Under the pieces are notes generated by a model. The model made no database searches. It worked only from the letters and a program-made list of their open reading frames with translations, and was not told the origin of the DNA. Position numbers and translations under genes: made by a program. From Mycoplasmatota bacterium (lineage in GTDB: Bacteria; Bacillota_I; Bacilli_A; Izemoplasmatales; Hujiaoplasmataceae), in contig JAEIOE010000004.1 of NCBI GenBank assembly GCA_016342455.1, forward strand, positions 1-64,000: a stretch of 64,000 nucleotides of DNA. The letters run 5' to 3'. Shown here piece after piece: positions 48,846 to 60,471 of this stretch; the first letter of the stretch is position 1, and the number at the start of each line of letters is the position of its first letter.

Positions 48846-50496
48846 GATGAACATTGTAGAAATACTCAATCTTGAGGCATATGAACAGAAATTAGTAAAG
48901 AAGAATGTTTGTGCATACGCTAGAGTTTCTACTAGCAAACTTGCACAAGAGTCATCATTTGATTTACAAGTAGACACTTATACCAAAATGATAATGAATA
49001 ACCATGAATGGAATTTTATGGGAGTTTATGCCGATGAAGGAAAAAGTGGAACGAACATAACCTTTCGTGATCAATTCATTTTAATGGTTGATTTAGCAAA
49101 GACTGGAAGTTTAGATCTGATTATCACAAAATCAATATCACGTTTTGCGAGAAATGTTATTGATTGCTTATCCATCATCCAGGAACTGAAGTCTTATGGA
49201 ACAGAGGTATGGTTTGAAAAAGAAAACTTGTCTTCTTTTGATAATAAAATAGAGTTTGTTATTTCAGTTATGGCTGGTATGGCTGAAGAGGAATCAAGAA
49301 GTATTAGTGAAAATGTTAAGTGGCGTATAAAAAAGAAATTCAATAATGGTATTATTCCGATGGTTACTTCTCGCGTTATAGGATACTCACGTGATGAAAA
49401 GGGAGAAATAATCATCAACCCACAAGAAGCAAAAACAGTGAAGTTGATCTTCAATATGTATTTACAAGGCTACTCTCATAGAAAAATTGCTGAACATTTA
49501 AACTCTTTAGGATTAAAAACAAAAGCAGAAAAGGTTGATTGGTATGAGAATGCAATTCAAGGTATAATTAACAACGAAAGGTATACTGGAAACGCTATTC
49601 TTCAGAAATCAAGACGTAAAAAAATAGGAAATAGAAATTCAATCAAGAACCAAGATAAACTTCCAAAATACTATGTGGAAAATTCTCATCCGGCTATTAT
49701 CACTCAATCAACTTGGGATAAAGCACATGAGCTAAAGAATCAAAAAATAATGAAATATCATCACACGTTAAATCGTAAAGAAATTAGAAAGAAATCCAGT
49801 ACGCGTTCAGAATATAGCGAATTTATTATATGTCCAATATGTGGAAGAAACTATGTTTTCAAAACAAACAACATCAATACCCCATATGAAAAACGAATTC
49901 TAATATGTTCTTCTAACAAAGATACAAAAGTATGTGAGAATGAATCAATGTTTGCAGACACATTCGACTCAATCATGATTTCACACATCAATCAGATTAT
50001 CAAAAATAAGGACATCTTCTTAAAGTTCCTTCGTAACGCTTTTTTATCTCATCCTGCAATCATTAGCCTGAATTCAAATTTGGTCCAAACACAGGGGAAA
50101 TTAAGCGAGTTAGATTCAAAGTTACGCCTTCTGATTACATCAGATGATGAACTGGATAGACAAGTTAAGACACAGCTTATAGAGCTACAGACAAAACTTC
50201 AATTAGAACTTGTAGGATATCAAAACAAATTGCTGACAACTCATAACATTAACAATATTGCTAAATACTATAGACTTCTATTAAAAGATTTTAATAAACC
50301 AATTTTAGAAATCACTGAATTCCCATTTAAAGAGTTCTTTAAAAGAGCTGTTATGCACGATAGACACAGAATTGAATTTGTAATTCAATTCGATGAAAAC
50401 TATGGAGATGCAACCGATCAATTTCAAATATTAAAAACAGAATACTTAATAAGGAAAACAGTTCATGTTGTAGAAAGCAAAATTACTATTTATTGA
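48823..50496 (+). CDS. Large serine recombinase 2
   Basis: VCAYARVSTSKLAQESSF; CPICGRNYVF; overlaps recombinase 1 by 23 bp. Confidence 0.96.
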   Translation: MLNLGQTKMNIVEILNLEAYEQKLVKKNVCAYARVSTSKLAQESSFDLQVDTYTKMIMNNHEWNFMGVYADEGKSGTNITFRDQFILMVDLAKTGSLDLIITKSISRFARNVIDCLSIIQELKSYGTEVWFEKENLSSFDNKIEFVISVMAGMAEEESRSISENVKWRIKKKFNNGIIPMVTSRVIGYSRDEKGEIIINPQEAKTVKLIFNMYLQGYSHRKIAEHLNSLGLKTKAEKVDWYENAIQGIINNERYTGNAILQKSRRKKIGNRNSIKNQDKLPKYYVENSHPAIITQSTWDKAHELKNQKIMKYHHTLNRKEIRKKSSTRSEYSEFIICPICGRNYVFKTNNINTPYEKRILICSSNKDTKVCENESMFADTFDSIMISHINQIIKNKDIFLKFLRNAFLSHPAIISLNSNLVQTQGKLSELDSKLRLLITSDDELDRQVKTQLIELQTKLQLELVGYQNKLLTTHNINNIAKYYRLLLKDFNKPILEITEFPFKEFFKRAVMHDRHRIEFVIQFDENYGDATDQFQILKTEYLIRKTVHVVESKITIY

Positions 50497-50516
50497 AATT
50501 CAAAGGGAACAGGGAA

Positions 50517-50545
50517 TGGATCACATTTTGTGGTCTTTTTTCTTG
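50517..50545 (+). terminator. Hairpin terminator after recombinase 2
   Basis: gatcacattttgtggtcttttttctt. Confidence 0.6.
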
Positions 50546-50904
50546 TTTTAATGGAATCATTAGAATTTCTGATTTTTCCATGTCTTTCTTATACATACAT
50601 TTCTTTTTGCAGGTATACTAACCATTTTTTATACCACTATTTTTTTAATTTCTAATTGTATTTTCAATAATTCAAATCCCCCCAACTCCCCGAAAAACCT
50701 CAAAAAACCAAAAGTTCAAATCCCCCCTTCTGGTTGTTATATATTCAATATATTTTTACATAAAAAAAAGAGCAAATCTATGTGCGATAGTATCAAAACA
50801 CATTGATTTACTCTCTTGAATGAAAAAAGTTTATCCCTACTTTACCGCGTAATAGCGCTGTTAAGTCGCCTTTCGGTATAGAAATAAACTTGGTATAGCA
50901 AACC

Positions 50905-51248
50905 TGGTGGAGCTGAGGGGATTTGAACCCCTGTCCAAAATAGCTGATTATTTAAATTTCTACATGCTTAGTTAACTAGTTTGTTTCAAAGTATAGCTGC
51001 TAGCCAACAGACTACTATACATCTATCCTTATTAATTTCGCATCACAACCTTAAGAATGCAGGCGGTAACACTATCCTATTATCTGAAATTCAAAAAGTG
51101 TAATAGGCACCACTCAATGAATCCATAGCTTCTTCTTAAGCTACGTAAGCGTAATTTTGGTTTCCGATTATTATAATCGTGCATTTTTACATCTACCGAT
51201 GGCATGCTTATTAAACTCGTACTACCCTGTCGAATCCAGAACAGCCCC
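50905..51248 (-). ncRNA. ssrA: Transfer-messenger RNA (tmRNA)
   Basis: 5' GGGGCTGTTCTGGATTCGACAGG; 3' GGACAGGGGTTCAAATCCCCTCAGCTCCACCA; internal tag ORF; next to smpB. Confidence 0.97.
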
Positions 51249-51685
51249 TAATGTTCTATTTTTTGAAGACGTTTAGCTACATCTTTTTCTTTTTGAGATT
51301 CACGTTTATCGTAAAGTTTCTTACCTTTACATAAAGCAACCTCAATTTTACATAAACCTTCTTTTAAGTATACCTTAGTTGGTACTAAGGTTAAACCTTC
51401 AAGTTTTACTTTTTGTCCTAACTTAATAATCTCTCTTTTTCCCATCAATAATTTTTTATCTCTATCTTCTTTGTGGTTAAAGATGTTTCCGTGATCATAT
51501 TTCGTTATGTTCATATTGATAATATACATTTCAGAATTTCTAACTCGGACATAACTCTCCTTAATAGAGAATTTACCCTGTCTTATAGATTTGATTTCAG
51601 TTCCTTTAAGGACAATACCACATTCATGGCTTTCTAATATAAAATATTCATGTGCTACTTTCTTGTTGTTGGTTAAGAGTTTCAT
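51248..51685 (-). CDS. smpB: SsrA-binding protein
   Basis: NKKVAHEYFILESHECGIVLKGTEIKSIRQGKFSIKESYV. Confidence 0.97.
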   Translation of the reverse strand: MKLLTNNKKVAHEYFILESHECGIVLKGTEIKSIRQGKFSIKESYVRVRNSEMYIINMNITKYDHGNIFNHKEDRDKKLLMGKREIIKLGQKVKLEGLTLVPTKVYLKEGLCKIEVALCKGKKLYDKRESQKEKDVAKRLQKIEH

Positions 51686-51699
51686 ATTAAATAACCTCC

Positions 51700-53778
51700 T
51701 TAAACTAATTCGAAATCAATTTTCCCTAATAATCTATTAACCTTCACTAATTTAACTGTTACTTCCTCACCTATAGTATACTCTTTTTCTGTTGATATTC
51801 CAACTAGAGAAAGTGTAGATTCATTAAATTCCATCTCTTCATCAAAGTTTCTAATATGGATTAATCCTTCTACTGTGTTTGGAAGTTCTACGAACATACC
51901 AAACTTAAGTACTGAAGAAATAACGCCTGTAAATACATCACCTACAAAAGGTTCCATATACTCCGCTTTTTTCATATCCATAACTTCACGTTCACAAATC
52001 ATTGCTTCTCTTTCCGTTTTAGATGTTTGAACCGAAATATCATCTAATTTCGCAATCAATGCATCATCAAATGATTTATTGTTCTCAAAAACATATCTTC
52101 TTAAGAAACGGTGTACGATTAAATCTGGATATCTTCTGATTGGAGAAGTAAAATGGGAATAGTTATCAAAAGCTAAACCATAATGTCCTACATTATCTCT
52201 AGCATATCTCGCTTTTGCCATAGATCTTAACAATAAGGTAGTAATTACTTTTTCGTATTTCGTACCTTCTACATTTTTAAGTATTCTTTGAAAATTAAAT
52301 TGTTCTACATTATTATCAATATTTTGAGCATATCCTAATCTTTCTAAGAAACTAAGAATATGTGTTAGTTTCTCTTGATTTGGTAGTTCATGTATTCTAT
52401 AGATAAACGGTAATTTTTGATTAAAGATATGGGTAGCTACAACTTGGTTAGCTACTAGCATAAATTCTTCAATTAGTTTTTCCGCATCTTGTCTTTCTCT
52501 AATTTTTAAGTTAACAACTTTGCCTTCTTCATCGAAGATAAACTTTGGTTCGATTGTTTCAAAGTTAATCGAACCCATTCTATCTCTTACTGTATTTAAA
52601 ATGACTTGAAGTTCATGCATTAACATTACATCACCAGCGATGTCTCTGTAATCTTCTGTAACTGCTCCATCGCCTTCTAATATTTTATTTACGTTAGAAT
52701 AAGTCATTTTATACATAGAGTTAATAACTGATGGATAAATGGAGTAATTTACAACTTCTCCTAATTTATTAATTTCCATTTCACAAGTTAAGGTATAACG
52801 GTCCACTTTTGGATTCAATGAGCAAATCCCATTTGATAACTCTCTTGGTAACATTGGTATCACTGAGTTCGCTAAATAAACTGATGTACCGCGATTATAG
52901 GCACACTTGTCTAATACTGAGTCTTCCCTAACATAATGACTTACATCAGCGATATGAACACCTAGAATGAAATTTTCATTTACTTTCTTAATAGATATAG
53001 CGTCATCAATATCTTTTGTGTATTCCCCGTCAATCGTAAAGATTTTTTCTTGTCTTAAATCAATTCTATTTACGATATCCGATGGATCGATTTCTTTTTC
53101 TACATTTCTAGCAAAATTCATTTCCTCTTCAGAAAACTCATGAATCAAACTATGTCTTGCGATAATTTCTTTTATCTCAAGACCCTTATCTCCAATTGTT
53201 CCTAATACTTCAATTAAGGCACATTCTTTTACAAAAGATCTGCCGTACTTTGTTATCTTAGCTGAAATTAATTGATGATTCTTGAGACCATGTTGGTCTT
53301 TTCTTTTTAATTTATAAACAACATCATCCGAATAGTTTTTTGGGAAAATTTGACCTTCGTAATACTCACCAACTATTAAAGAAACATTTCTTTCAATAAC
53401 TTTTAAAATCTTTCCTTCAAATTTGTCGCGTGATTTTTCTCTGATAATTTCTACTAAGCAGTAATCCTTATCCATTGCGGTTCCTTTATTTTGTCTCGAT
53501 ATATAAATATCAGGATATTTTTCCTCGTCTACAATAATAAAACCAAAACCGGCTTGCTTTAAGTCGAATTTACCTCTTACTATTTTTTGTGTGTCCTGGG
53601 CGCAGTAAAAGCCCTCCCTATCCCTATAAACTAATCCTTCCTGTGTCAAAACATGTAAGATTTTTGTCAAATTTTGAAATTCGGCTTCTGACTGTATATT
53701 TAGGTGTCCTGCAATAGATATAAGAGACCTATCTTTAAGAGAAGCCTTTAATAAATATGTATAAACTGTGTCTTTCAT
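51700..53778 (-). CDS. rnr: Ribonuclease R
   Basis: FTIDGEYTKDIDDAISI; YGLAFDNYSHFTSPIRRYPDLIVHR; C-terminal S1 domain. Confidence 0.97.
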   Translation of the reverse strand: MKDTVYTYLLKASLKDRSLISIAGHLNIQSEAEFQNLTKILHVLTQEGLVYRDREGFYCAQDTQKIVRGKFDLKQAGFGFIIVDEEKYPDIYISRQNKGTAMDKDYCLVEIIREKSRDKFEGKILKVIERNVSLIVGEYYEGQIFPKNYSDDVVYKLKRKDQHGLKNHQLISAKITKYGRSFVKECALIEVLGTIGDKGLEIKEIIARHSLIHEFSEEEMNFARNVEKEIDPSDIVNRIDLRQEKIFTIDGEYTKDIDDAISIKKVNENFILGVHIADVSHYVREDSVLDKCAYNRGTSVYLANSVIPMLPRELSNGICSLNPKVDRYTLTCEMEINKLGEVVNYSIYPSVINSMYKMTYSNVNKILEGDGAVTEDYRDIAGDVMLMHELQVILNTVRDRMGSINFETIEPKFIFDEEGKVVNLKIRERQDAEKLIEEFMLVANQVVATHIFNQKLPFIYRIHELPNQEKLTHILSFLERLGYAQNIDNNVEQFNFQRILKNVEGTKYEKVITTLLLRSMAKARYARDNVGHYGLAFDNYSHFTSPIRRYPDLIVHRFLRRYVFENNKSFDDALIAKLDDISVQTSKTEREAMICEREVMDMKKAEYMEPFVGDVFTGVISSVLKFGMFVELPNTVEGLIHIRNFDEEMEFNESTLSLVGISTEKEYTIGEEVTVKLVKVNRLLGKIDFELV

Positions 53779-53824
53779 TCAAAAACCTCCTTTCTGAAAA
53801 TAAAAAAGAACACGTAATGTGTTC

Positions 53825-54046
53825 TTAAAGAGCTAGTGCTAAGATTGCGATGATAACAAATGCTGATGCGAAACCAACTGTTATTCTAGTCATCAATAAT
53901 TCGGAACCTCTTTGTTTTTGATTTTTAAACAAATCAGATTTTTCTCCCGAGAATGTATTTTTAACATCATCTTTAGACTCTTGAATCATTACTAAAGCAA
54001 TTAATATAAGCGATAATGCGAATAATATCCAATGTAAAGCTGTCAT
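53825..54046 (-). CDS. secG: Preprotein translocase subunit SecG
   Basis: Two TM segments, MIQESK motif, next to rnr. Confidence 0.88.
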   Translation of the reverse strand: MTALHWILFALSLILIALVMIQESKDDVKNTFSGEKSDLFKNQKQRGSELLMTRITVGFASAFVIIAILALAL

Positions 54047-54097
54047 GATTTTCCTCCTAATACTTTAAGAACTATTTCGTTCTGTATTATTATACCA

Positions 54098-54140
54098 TAA
54101 AAACATGTTTTTGGAAGACCCAAAAACATGTTTTTTTTAT
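54098..54140. terminator. Hairpin terminator downstream of eno
   Basis: aaaaacatgtttttggaagacccaaaaacatgtttttttt. Confidence 0.8.
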
Positions 54141-54155
54141 GAATATGAAATTATC

Positions 54156-55448
<1,293 letters not shown>

Positions 55449-55489
55449 TTAAATCTCCTTTTTCCTAAATATTTTAAATTTATCTATTT

Positions 55490-55954
55490 TTAATATGTCT
55501 TAGACACTCCTACATATGTACCAACGGCAATAATTAGAAGCATTAAGATATAGTTAAAATCAAAACTAGTAAATATTGATGTAATTAACAATAAAGCATA
55601 TTGTAAATACATCCCTAAATTAAATACAATAGTTATATCCCCAAGCGCTTGAGCTAAGGTATAAACTAACGGCAACCCATAAATAATAACTGCTTGTAAG
55701 ACTAAGAATATTCCAGTGATAACTGTATAGACTATATGTGGCTTAATATATTGTTTTCTTACTGTATTACCAATATATTGAGCAGAGAAGAAAAACATTA
55801 AAATAGAAAATGAAAAATTAGTAAAACTTCTAATGAAATTATCTAAAAATCCTAATGCAATTCCTAATAAGATCGATATCACTACACCATATAGTATAAC
55901 AAAAACTAAGTCTTTTAGTTTTATATCTTTTAAACTAGTATCAAATTTAGACAA
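55490..55954 (-). CDS. Membrane protein of unknown function
   Basis: Multiple TM segments. Confidence 0.6.
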   Translation of the reverse strand: MSKFDTSLKDIKLKDLVFVILYGVVISILLGIALGFLDNFIRSFTNFSFSILMFFFSAQYIGNTVRKQYIKPHIVYTVITGIFLVLQAVIIYGLPLVYTLAQALGDITIVFNLGMYLQYALLLITSIFTSFDFNYILMLLIIAVGTYVGVSKTY

Positions 55955-57464
55955 TTAATGATTCTCCAGTCATTTCAACTGGTTGATCTAGTTTTAGTAA
56001 TTTCAGCATTGTTGGTGCGATATCACCTAAGTTTCCAGTTTTTCTTAAAGTAACCGATTCATCAGTAACGATAAATGGCACTAAGTTAGTTGTATGGGCA
56101 GTGAATGGGTTATTTTCTTCATTTAACATTTTTTCACAATTACCATGGTCAGCTGTAATTAAAGCTACACCTTCTAGTTCAAGTACTTTTTCTACTACTT
56201 TAGCAACACATTCGTCTACTGTTTCCACAGCTTTAATAGCTGCTGGAATATCTCCAGTATGACCTACCATGTCTCCATTAGCAAAGTTAAGTATGACAAC
56301 ATCATGTTCTCCTGAATCCAATTCTTTCAGAACAGCTTCTGTTATTTTATAAGCACTCATCTCTGGTTGCAAGTCATATGTAGGAACTTTTGGAGATGGA
56401 ATTAACACTCGCTTTGCGTTTTTAATTTCCTTGTCCACTCCACCATCAAAGAAGAATGTTACATGAGCATACTTTTCTGTTTCAGCGATACGTAATTGAT
56501 GCAATCCTTTTTCAGAAACATAATCACCAAACATATTTGATAAATTGTTTAGTTCAAAAGCCAATTCACCTTTAACAGCATCGGAATACTTCATTGTTGA
56601 AATATAGGTTAAATTCGTTGGTCCACCTTCTGTATTTAGTTTACCAGTTAATGCGTCAGGATTTGAAAAAGCCGTTGACATTTCAATAGCTCTATCAGGT
56701 CTGAAGTTCATAAAGATAATAGAATCATTTGATTCAACGATTCCTTTTTTGTCAGCTACAAATGGCATAACAAATTCATCTGTGATATCTTTTGAATAAG
56801 ATAATTCAACACCCTCAGCTGCATTAGGATGATATGGTGCTTTTCCAAAAGCCATTGCATCGTAAGCAAATTGAATACGATCATAGTTTTTATCACGATC
56901 CATTGCATAGTATCTACCAGCAACAGTCGCTACTTTTCCAAAGTTAATTTCTTTCATAAAACTTTCTAAATCTCTAATAAATCCAGCACCAGATTGTGGG
57001 TCAACATCTCTACCATCTAAGAAAGCATGAACGTAGGCTGTTTCAACCCCAACTTCTTTCGCTGTTTTTAACATTGATTTGAAATGATTGATATGTGAAT
57101 GTACTCCACCATCAGATAACAATCCAAACAAATGAAGTTTAGAATTCTTTGTCATTGTGTTTTTAAAAGCATGCAAATATGCCGGATTTGTCCCAAACTT
57201 ATTTTCCCTTACTGCTTTATTGATTCTAGTTAGAGATTGATAAACAATTCTACCAGCACCAATGTTCATATGTCCTACTTCTGAATTTCCCATTTGACCC
57301 TCTGGTAAACCAACTGCTTCACCAGAAGCTTCAATTAAGTTATTCGGATACTCTTTAAAGAATTTATCTAAATTAGGTTTTTTAGCCTGAGAATAAGCAT
57401 TCCCAAAATTAGCTGGGCCCATTCCTATGCCATCCATAATTATTAATACTACAGGTTTTTTCAT
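55947..57464 (-). CDS. gpmI: 2,3-bisphosphoglycerate-independent phosphoglycerate mutase
   Basis: LIIMDGIGMG; GNSEVGHMNIGAGRIVYQ; TADHGNCEKM. Confidence 0.98.
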   Translation of the reverse strand: MKKPVVLIIMDGIGMGPANFGNAYSQAKKPNLDKFFKEYPNNLIEASGEAVGLPEGQMGNSEVGHMNIGAGRIVYQSLTRINKAVRENKFGTNPAYLHAFKNTMTKNSKLHLFGLLSDGGVHSHINHFKSMLKTAKEVGVETAYVHAFLDGRDVDPQSGAGFIRDLESFMKEINFGKVATVAGRYYAMDRDKNYDRIQFAYDAMAFGKAPYHPNAAEGVELSYSKDITDEFVMPFVADKKGIVESNDSIIFMNFRPDRAIEMSTAFSNPDALTGKLNTEGGPTNLTYISTMKYSDAVKGELAFELNNLSNMFGDYVSEKGLHQLRIAETEKYAHVTFFFDGGVDKEIKNAKRVLIPSPKVPTYDLQPEMSAYKITEAVLKELDSGEHDVVILNFANGDMVGHTGDIPAAIKAVETVDECVAKVVEKVLELEGVALITADHGNCEKMLNEENNPFTAHTTNLVPFIVTDESVTLRKTGNLGDIAPTMLKLLKLDQPVEMTGESLIV

Positions 57465-57604
57465 AATTTCACCTCACCTATAGTATTATACTATATTATT
57501 ATAGTATTTTAAAGAATAATGATTACACTGTAAACACTTACACATTTTAAAAAGATAGCGAATTTATTGAGCATATTTGATATAATTAGGTCGAGGTGAT
57601 ATAT

Positions 57605-59680
57605 ATGGCTTTGTCAAAGTTAGAAAAACTTAGTAAAGTTCTAGCGAGAAAAGTTAAGAAAGGTACTATTAACTATGCAATTCCTGACCTTTGGAATGCT
57701 TGGGATTATCAAGGTGATGAACTAAGAAAAATCCCTAGCCAAGAATTGTTGGTTAATCCTTACAAATTTTATTCTAGTTTAATAAAAGAATACATTTTAC
57801 CAAACAAACAAAAGAATTTAGAATACCAAAAATCTTTAGCAAAAACAAAAGAACATGTGTTAGCTAAGAATGAACTTGGTGGAGACTGGGTTAGAAAATC
57901 TGTTCTATACTCAACAATGATTCGTACAAGTTCAGCATGGGATCATGACCGTTCCTTCTCATTAGATTTATCTAATTTTGACCAAATGAAAGAAACTGGA
58001 ACCTTTGTTAAAACCTTAGCACTACTTCCTTTACTTAAAAAAATGGGTGTTGATACTTTATATCTTTTACCTATTTCAAGATTTTCTTTAAAAGATAAAA
58101 AAGGAGAACTTGGCTCTCCTTATGGTATAGCTAACTTCTTCGATTTAGACCCTAATCTTAAAGACAATATGACAGGTTCAGAAATGACTTTAGAAGAGGA
58201 ATTTCAAGCTTTAGTAGAAGCTTGTCACATACTAGATATGAGAGTGGTTATTGATATTATTCCTAGAACGAATTCAGTAGATAACGATTTAATTAAGAAT
58301 CATCCAGATTGGTTCTATTGGATTAAAGCTTCTGAATCTTCTAAATATCGTGTGCCTTATGTTGAGGGATTAAGTCATACAATAGCTCCAGAAGCGAAAT
58401 ACATGGAAGATGTATATGCATCTGAAGATGTATTAAGACATATCAATATGTTTCAAATTAATCCTAAAGCTCAAGACGAAGTAAAATTTAATTTACTTCT
58501 TCAAAAAGAAGGTAGTTTAGTTGAACATATTGAAAGAGAATTTGATTTAACGATAGCGCCAGCTTTCAGTGATCATATTAATGACGTACAACCACCATGG
58601 ACAGATGTAACCTTCTTTAGAATGTTTATGGATCATCCAAAAGACAATTTAAAATATTTAGAAAATAAAGATAGCGCACCATATATTCTTTACGATACCA
58701 TCAAATCTAATCTATTCCCTGGAGATGTACCAAATCAAGAATTATGGGATACATTAGCAAATATCATTCCACATTATCAAAAAACATATGGGATTGATGG
58801 AGCTAGAATTGATATGGGTCATGCACTACCTAAAAAACTATTAAAAATGATTATTACTAAAGCGAGAATGGAAGATCCGGACTTTGCCTTTATCGCTGAA
58901 GAATTAAATCCAGACAACGCCTTAAAAGCAAAAGAATCTGGATACAACATCATCATAGGTAATGGTTTCTGGATGGAACCAAGAATTTGGGAAAAGAAAC
59001 TTCACAAATTCATCTATGGAGCTAATGATATTGAATTACCTATGTTTGCCTGTGCTGAAACACATGACACAGCCAGAATAGCAGGTAGAGATGGTGGTAA
59101 AAATCTTGCCAGACTAACTACAACGCTTAATATGTTATTACCTAACTTAGTTCCTTTTATTAACTCTGGTCAAGAAGTATATGAAACACAACCGATGAAT
59201 ACAGGCGTTGACTGTACAAGTGCAGATAAGTTTAAACTACCACCGGATGATTTATTCTATGGTAAATTAGCCTTATTTGATAAATATGCAATTCATTACC
59301 TTAATGATAACCGTTGGGAACTAGCAGATCATTTAGATGGAATTAAAAAAATCCGTAAAGTTTGGCTTGACCAAATTACCGATTTAAAATGTTATTTACC
59401 TATTTACTTTAATGAGTTTGATACTCCTGCAATTGGAGTTTCATACTATAATTTGGAAACGAATAAATGCTTACTCGTAGTAGCTAATTCAAATGTATAT
59501 GATGATGTTCATTGTAATACCTCTTTGGAAAAACTAAGAATTGCATCAAACAATTATAACAACGCTGGAAAATTATTATATTCTACCTATGAATTTAGTA
59601 GAGATTATCATGATTTTTCACCTGATGGAAAAGTCTATTTCCATTTAGGTGCTGGAGAAGTTAAAGTCATTGAATTTTAA
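57605..59680 (+). CDS. GH13 alpha-amylase-family enzyme
   Basis: GARIDMGHAL, FIAEELN, AETHDTARIAGRDGG catalytic-region motifs; start chosen after GAGGTGATATAT. Confidence 0.85.
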   Translation: MALSKLEKLSKVLARKVKKGTINYAIPDLWNAWDYQGDELRKIPSQELLVNPYKFYSSLIKEYILPNKQKNLEYQKSLAKTKEHVLAKNELGGDWVRKSVLYSTMIRTSSAWDHDRSFSLDLSNFDQMKETGTFVKTLALLPLLKKMGVDTLYLLPISRFSLKDKKGELGSPYGIANFFDLDPNLKDNMTGSEMTLEEEFQALVEACHILDMRVVIDIIPRTNSVDNDLIKNHPDWFYWIKASESSKYRVPYVEGLSHTIAPEAKYMEDVYASEDVLRHINMFQINPKAQDEVKFNLLLQKEGSLVEHIEREFDLTIAPAFSDHINDVQPPWTDVTFFRMFMDHPKDNLKYLENKDSAPYILYDTIKSNLFPGDVPNQELWDTLANIIPHYQKTYGIDGARIDMGHALPKKLLKMIITKARMEDPDFAFIAEELNPDNALKAKESGYNIIIGNGFWMEPRIWEKKLHKFIYGANDIELPMFACAETHDTARIAGRDGGKNLARLTTTLNMLLPNLVPFINSGQEVYETQPMNTGVDCTSADKFKLPPDDLFYGKLALFDKYAIHYLNDNRWELADHLDGIKKIRKVWLDQITDLKCYLPIYFNEFDTPAIGVSYYNLETNKCLLVVANSNVYDDVHCNTSLEKLRIASNNYNNAGKLLYSTYEFSRDYHDFSPDGKVYFHLGAGEVKVIEF

Positions 59681-59686
59681 GTAAAA

Positions 59687-59718
59687 CAAAAGCCGATTAC
59701 ACTTATCGGCTTTTTTTA
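59687..59718. terminator. Bidirectional hairpin terminator
   Basis: aaaagccgattacacttatcggctttttt. Confidence 0.8.
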
Positions 59719-59723
59719 TTAAG

Positions 59724-60470
59724 TTATTCTTCTCTTAACATATAAGTATTAAGTGCCGTAATAATTCTTATTAATAATATCGAATAAATAAAGATTTCAA
59801 TTGGTGTCTTAATGATCCGAAGTGGCAATTGAGCCCAAAAAGGAATGCCATATAAAACACTAACCCATAAAGGTGTTAAGATTAAAGCAGTAATAATTTG
59901 CATAATAATTACAGAGAAGATAATCCTATGTGACTTATCATCTTCTTTTCTTTTTGTAAAAACGAAAATAAAAATACTGATAAGTCCTGCCTCACCGATA
60001 ATTAATAACATGTATAAAAACCACACTTGAAAATCTACATCAGTTCCAATTGTAGAAATAATAGCTGGCATATCTATTAAAGCATAAATGCCTAATCCAA
60101 TTAGACTTAACAATAGCACAAAGTTAATTACATTAAATATCTTCTTTTCTTTCAATATTAAATTATAAACTAAACCAGGAATCACTCCAAAAAGGACTGC
60201 ATTAATGGTAAAACCTGGGAAAAATGGTCCAGAAGAACCAAAGACTAACATATATACAAAATAGCCTAAGACATCTTGAATTACCGCTGAAGCAGCTCCT
60301 ATTCTCGGTCCTAAAATAATACTAATAATAATAAGTGGTATATAACCAATTCCAAAACGTATAATTGCATTATTTGGTGGATAGGTTACTGATAAAAATT
60401 GTGATAGAACAATACCAATCGCTACTAAAAGAGCAGCTAGAATTGTTTTTCTAAGTCTTAATTGTTTCAT
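59724..60470 (-). CDS. ECF transporter S component (folate-family-like)
   Basis: RIGAASAVIQDVLGYF and TM topology. Confidence 0.75.
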   Translation of the reverse strand: MKQLRLRKTILAALLVAIGIVLSQFLSVTYPPNNAIIRFGIGYIPLIIISIILGPRIGAASAVIQDVLGYFVYMLVFGSSGPFFPGFTINAVLFGVIPGLVYNLILKEKKIFNVINFVLLLSLIGLGIYALIDMPAIISTIGTDVDFQVWFLYMLLIIGEAGLISIFIFVFTKRKEDDKSHRIIFSVIIMQIITALILTPLWVSVLYGIPFWAQLPLRIIKTPIEIFIYSILLIRIITALNTYMLREE

Positions 60471-60471
60471 A

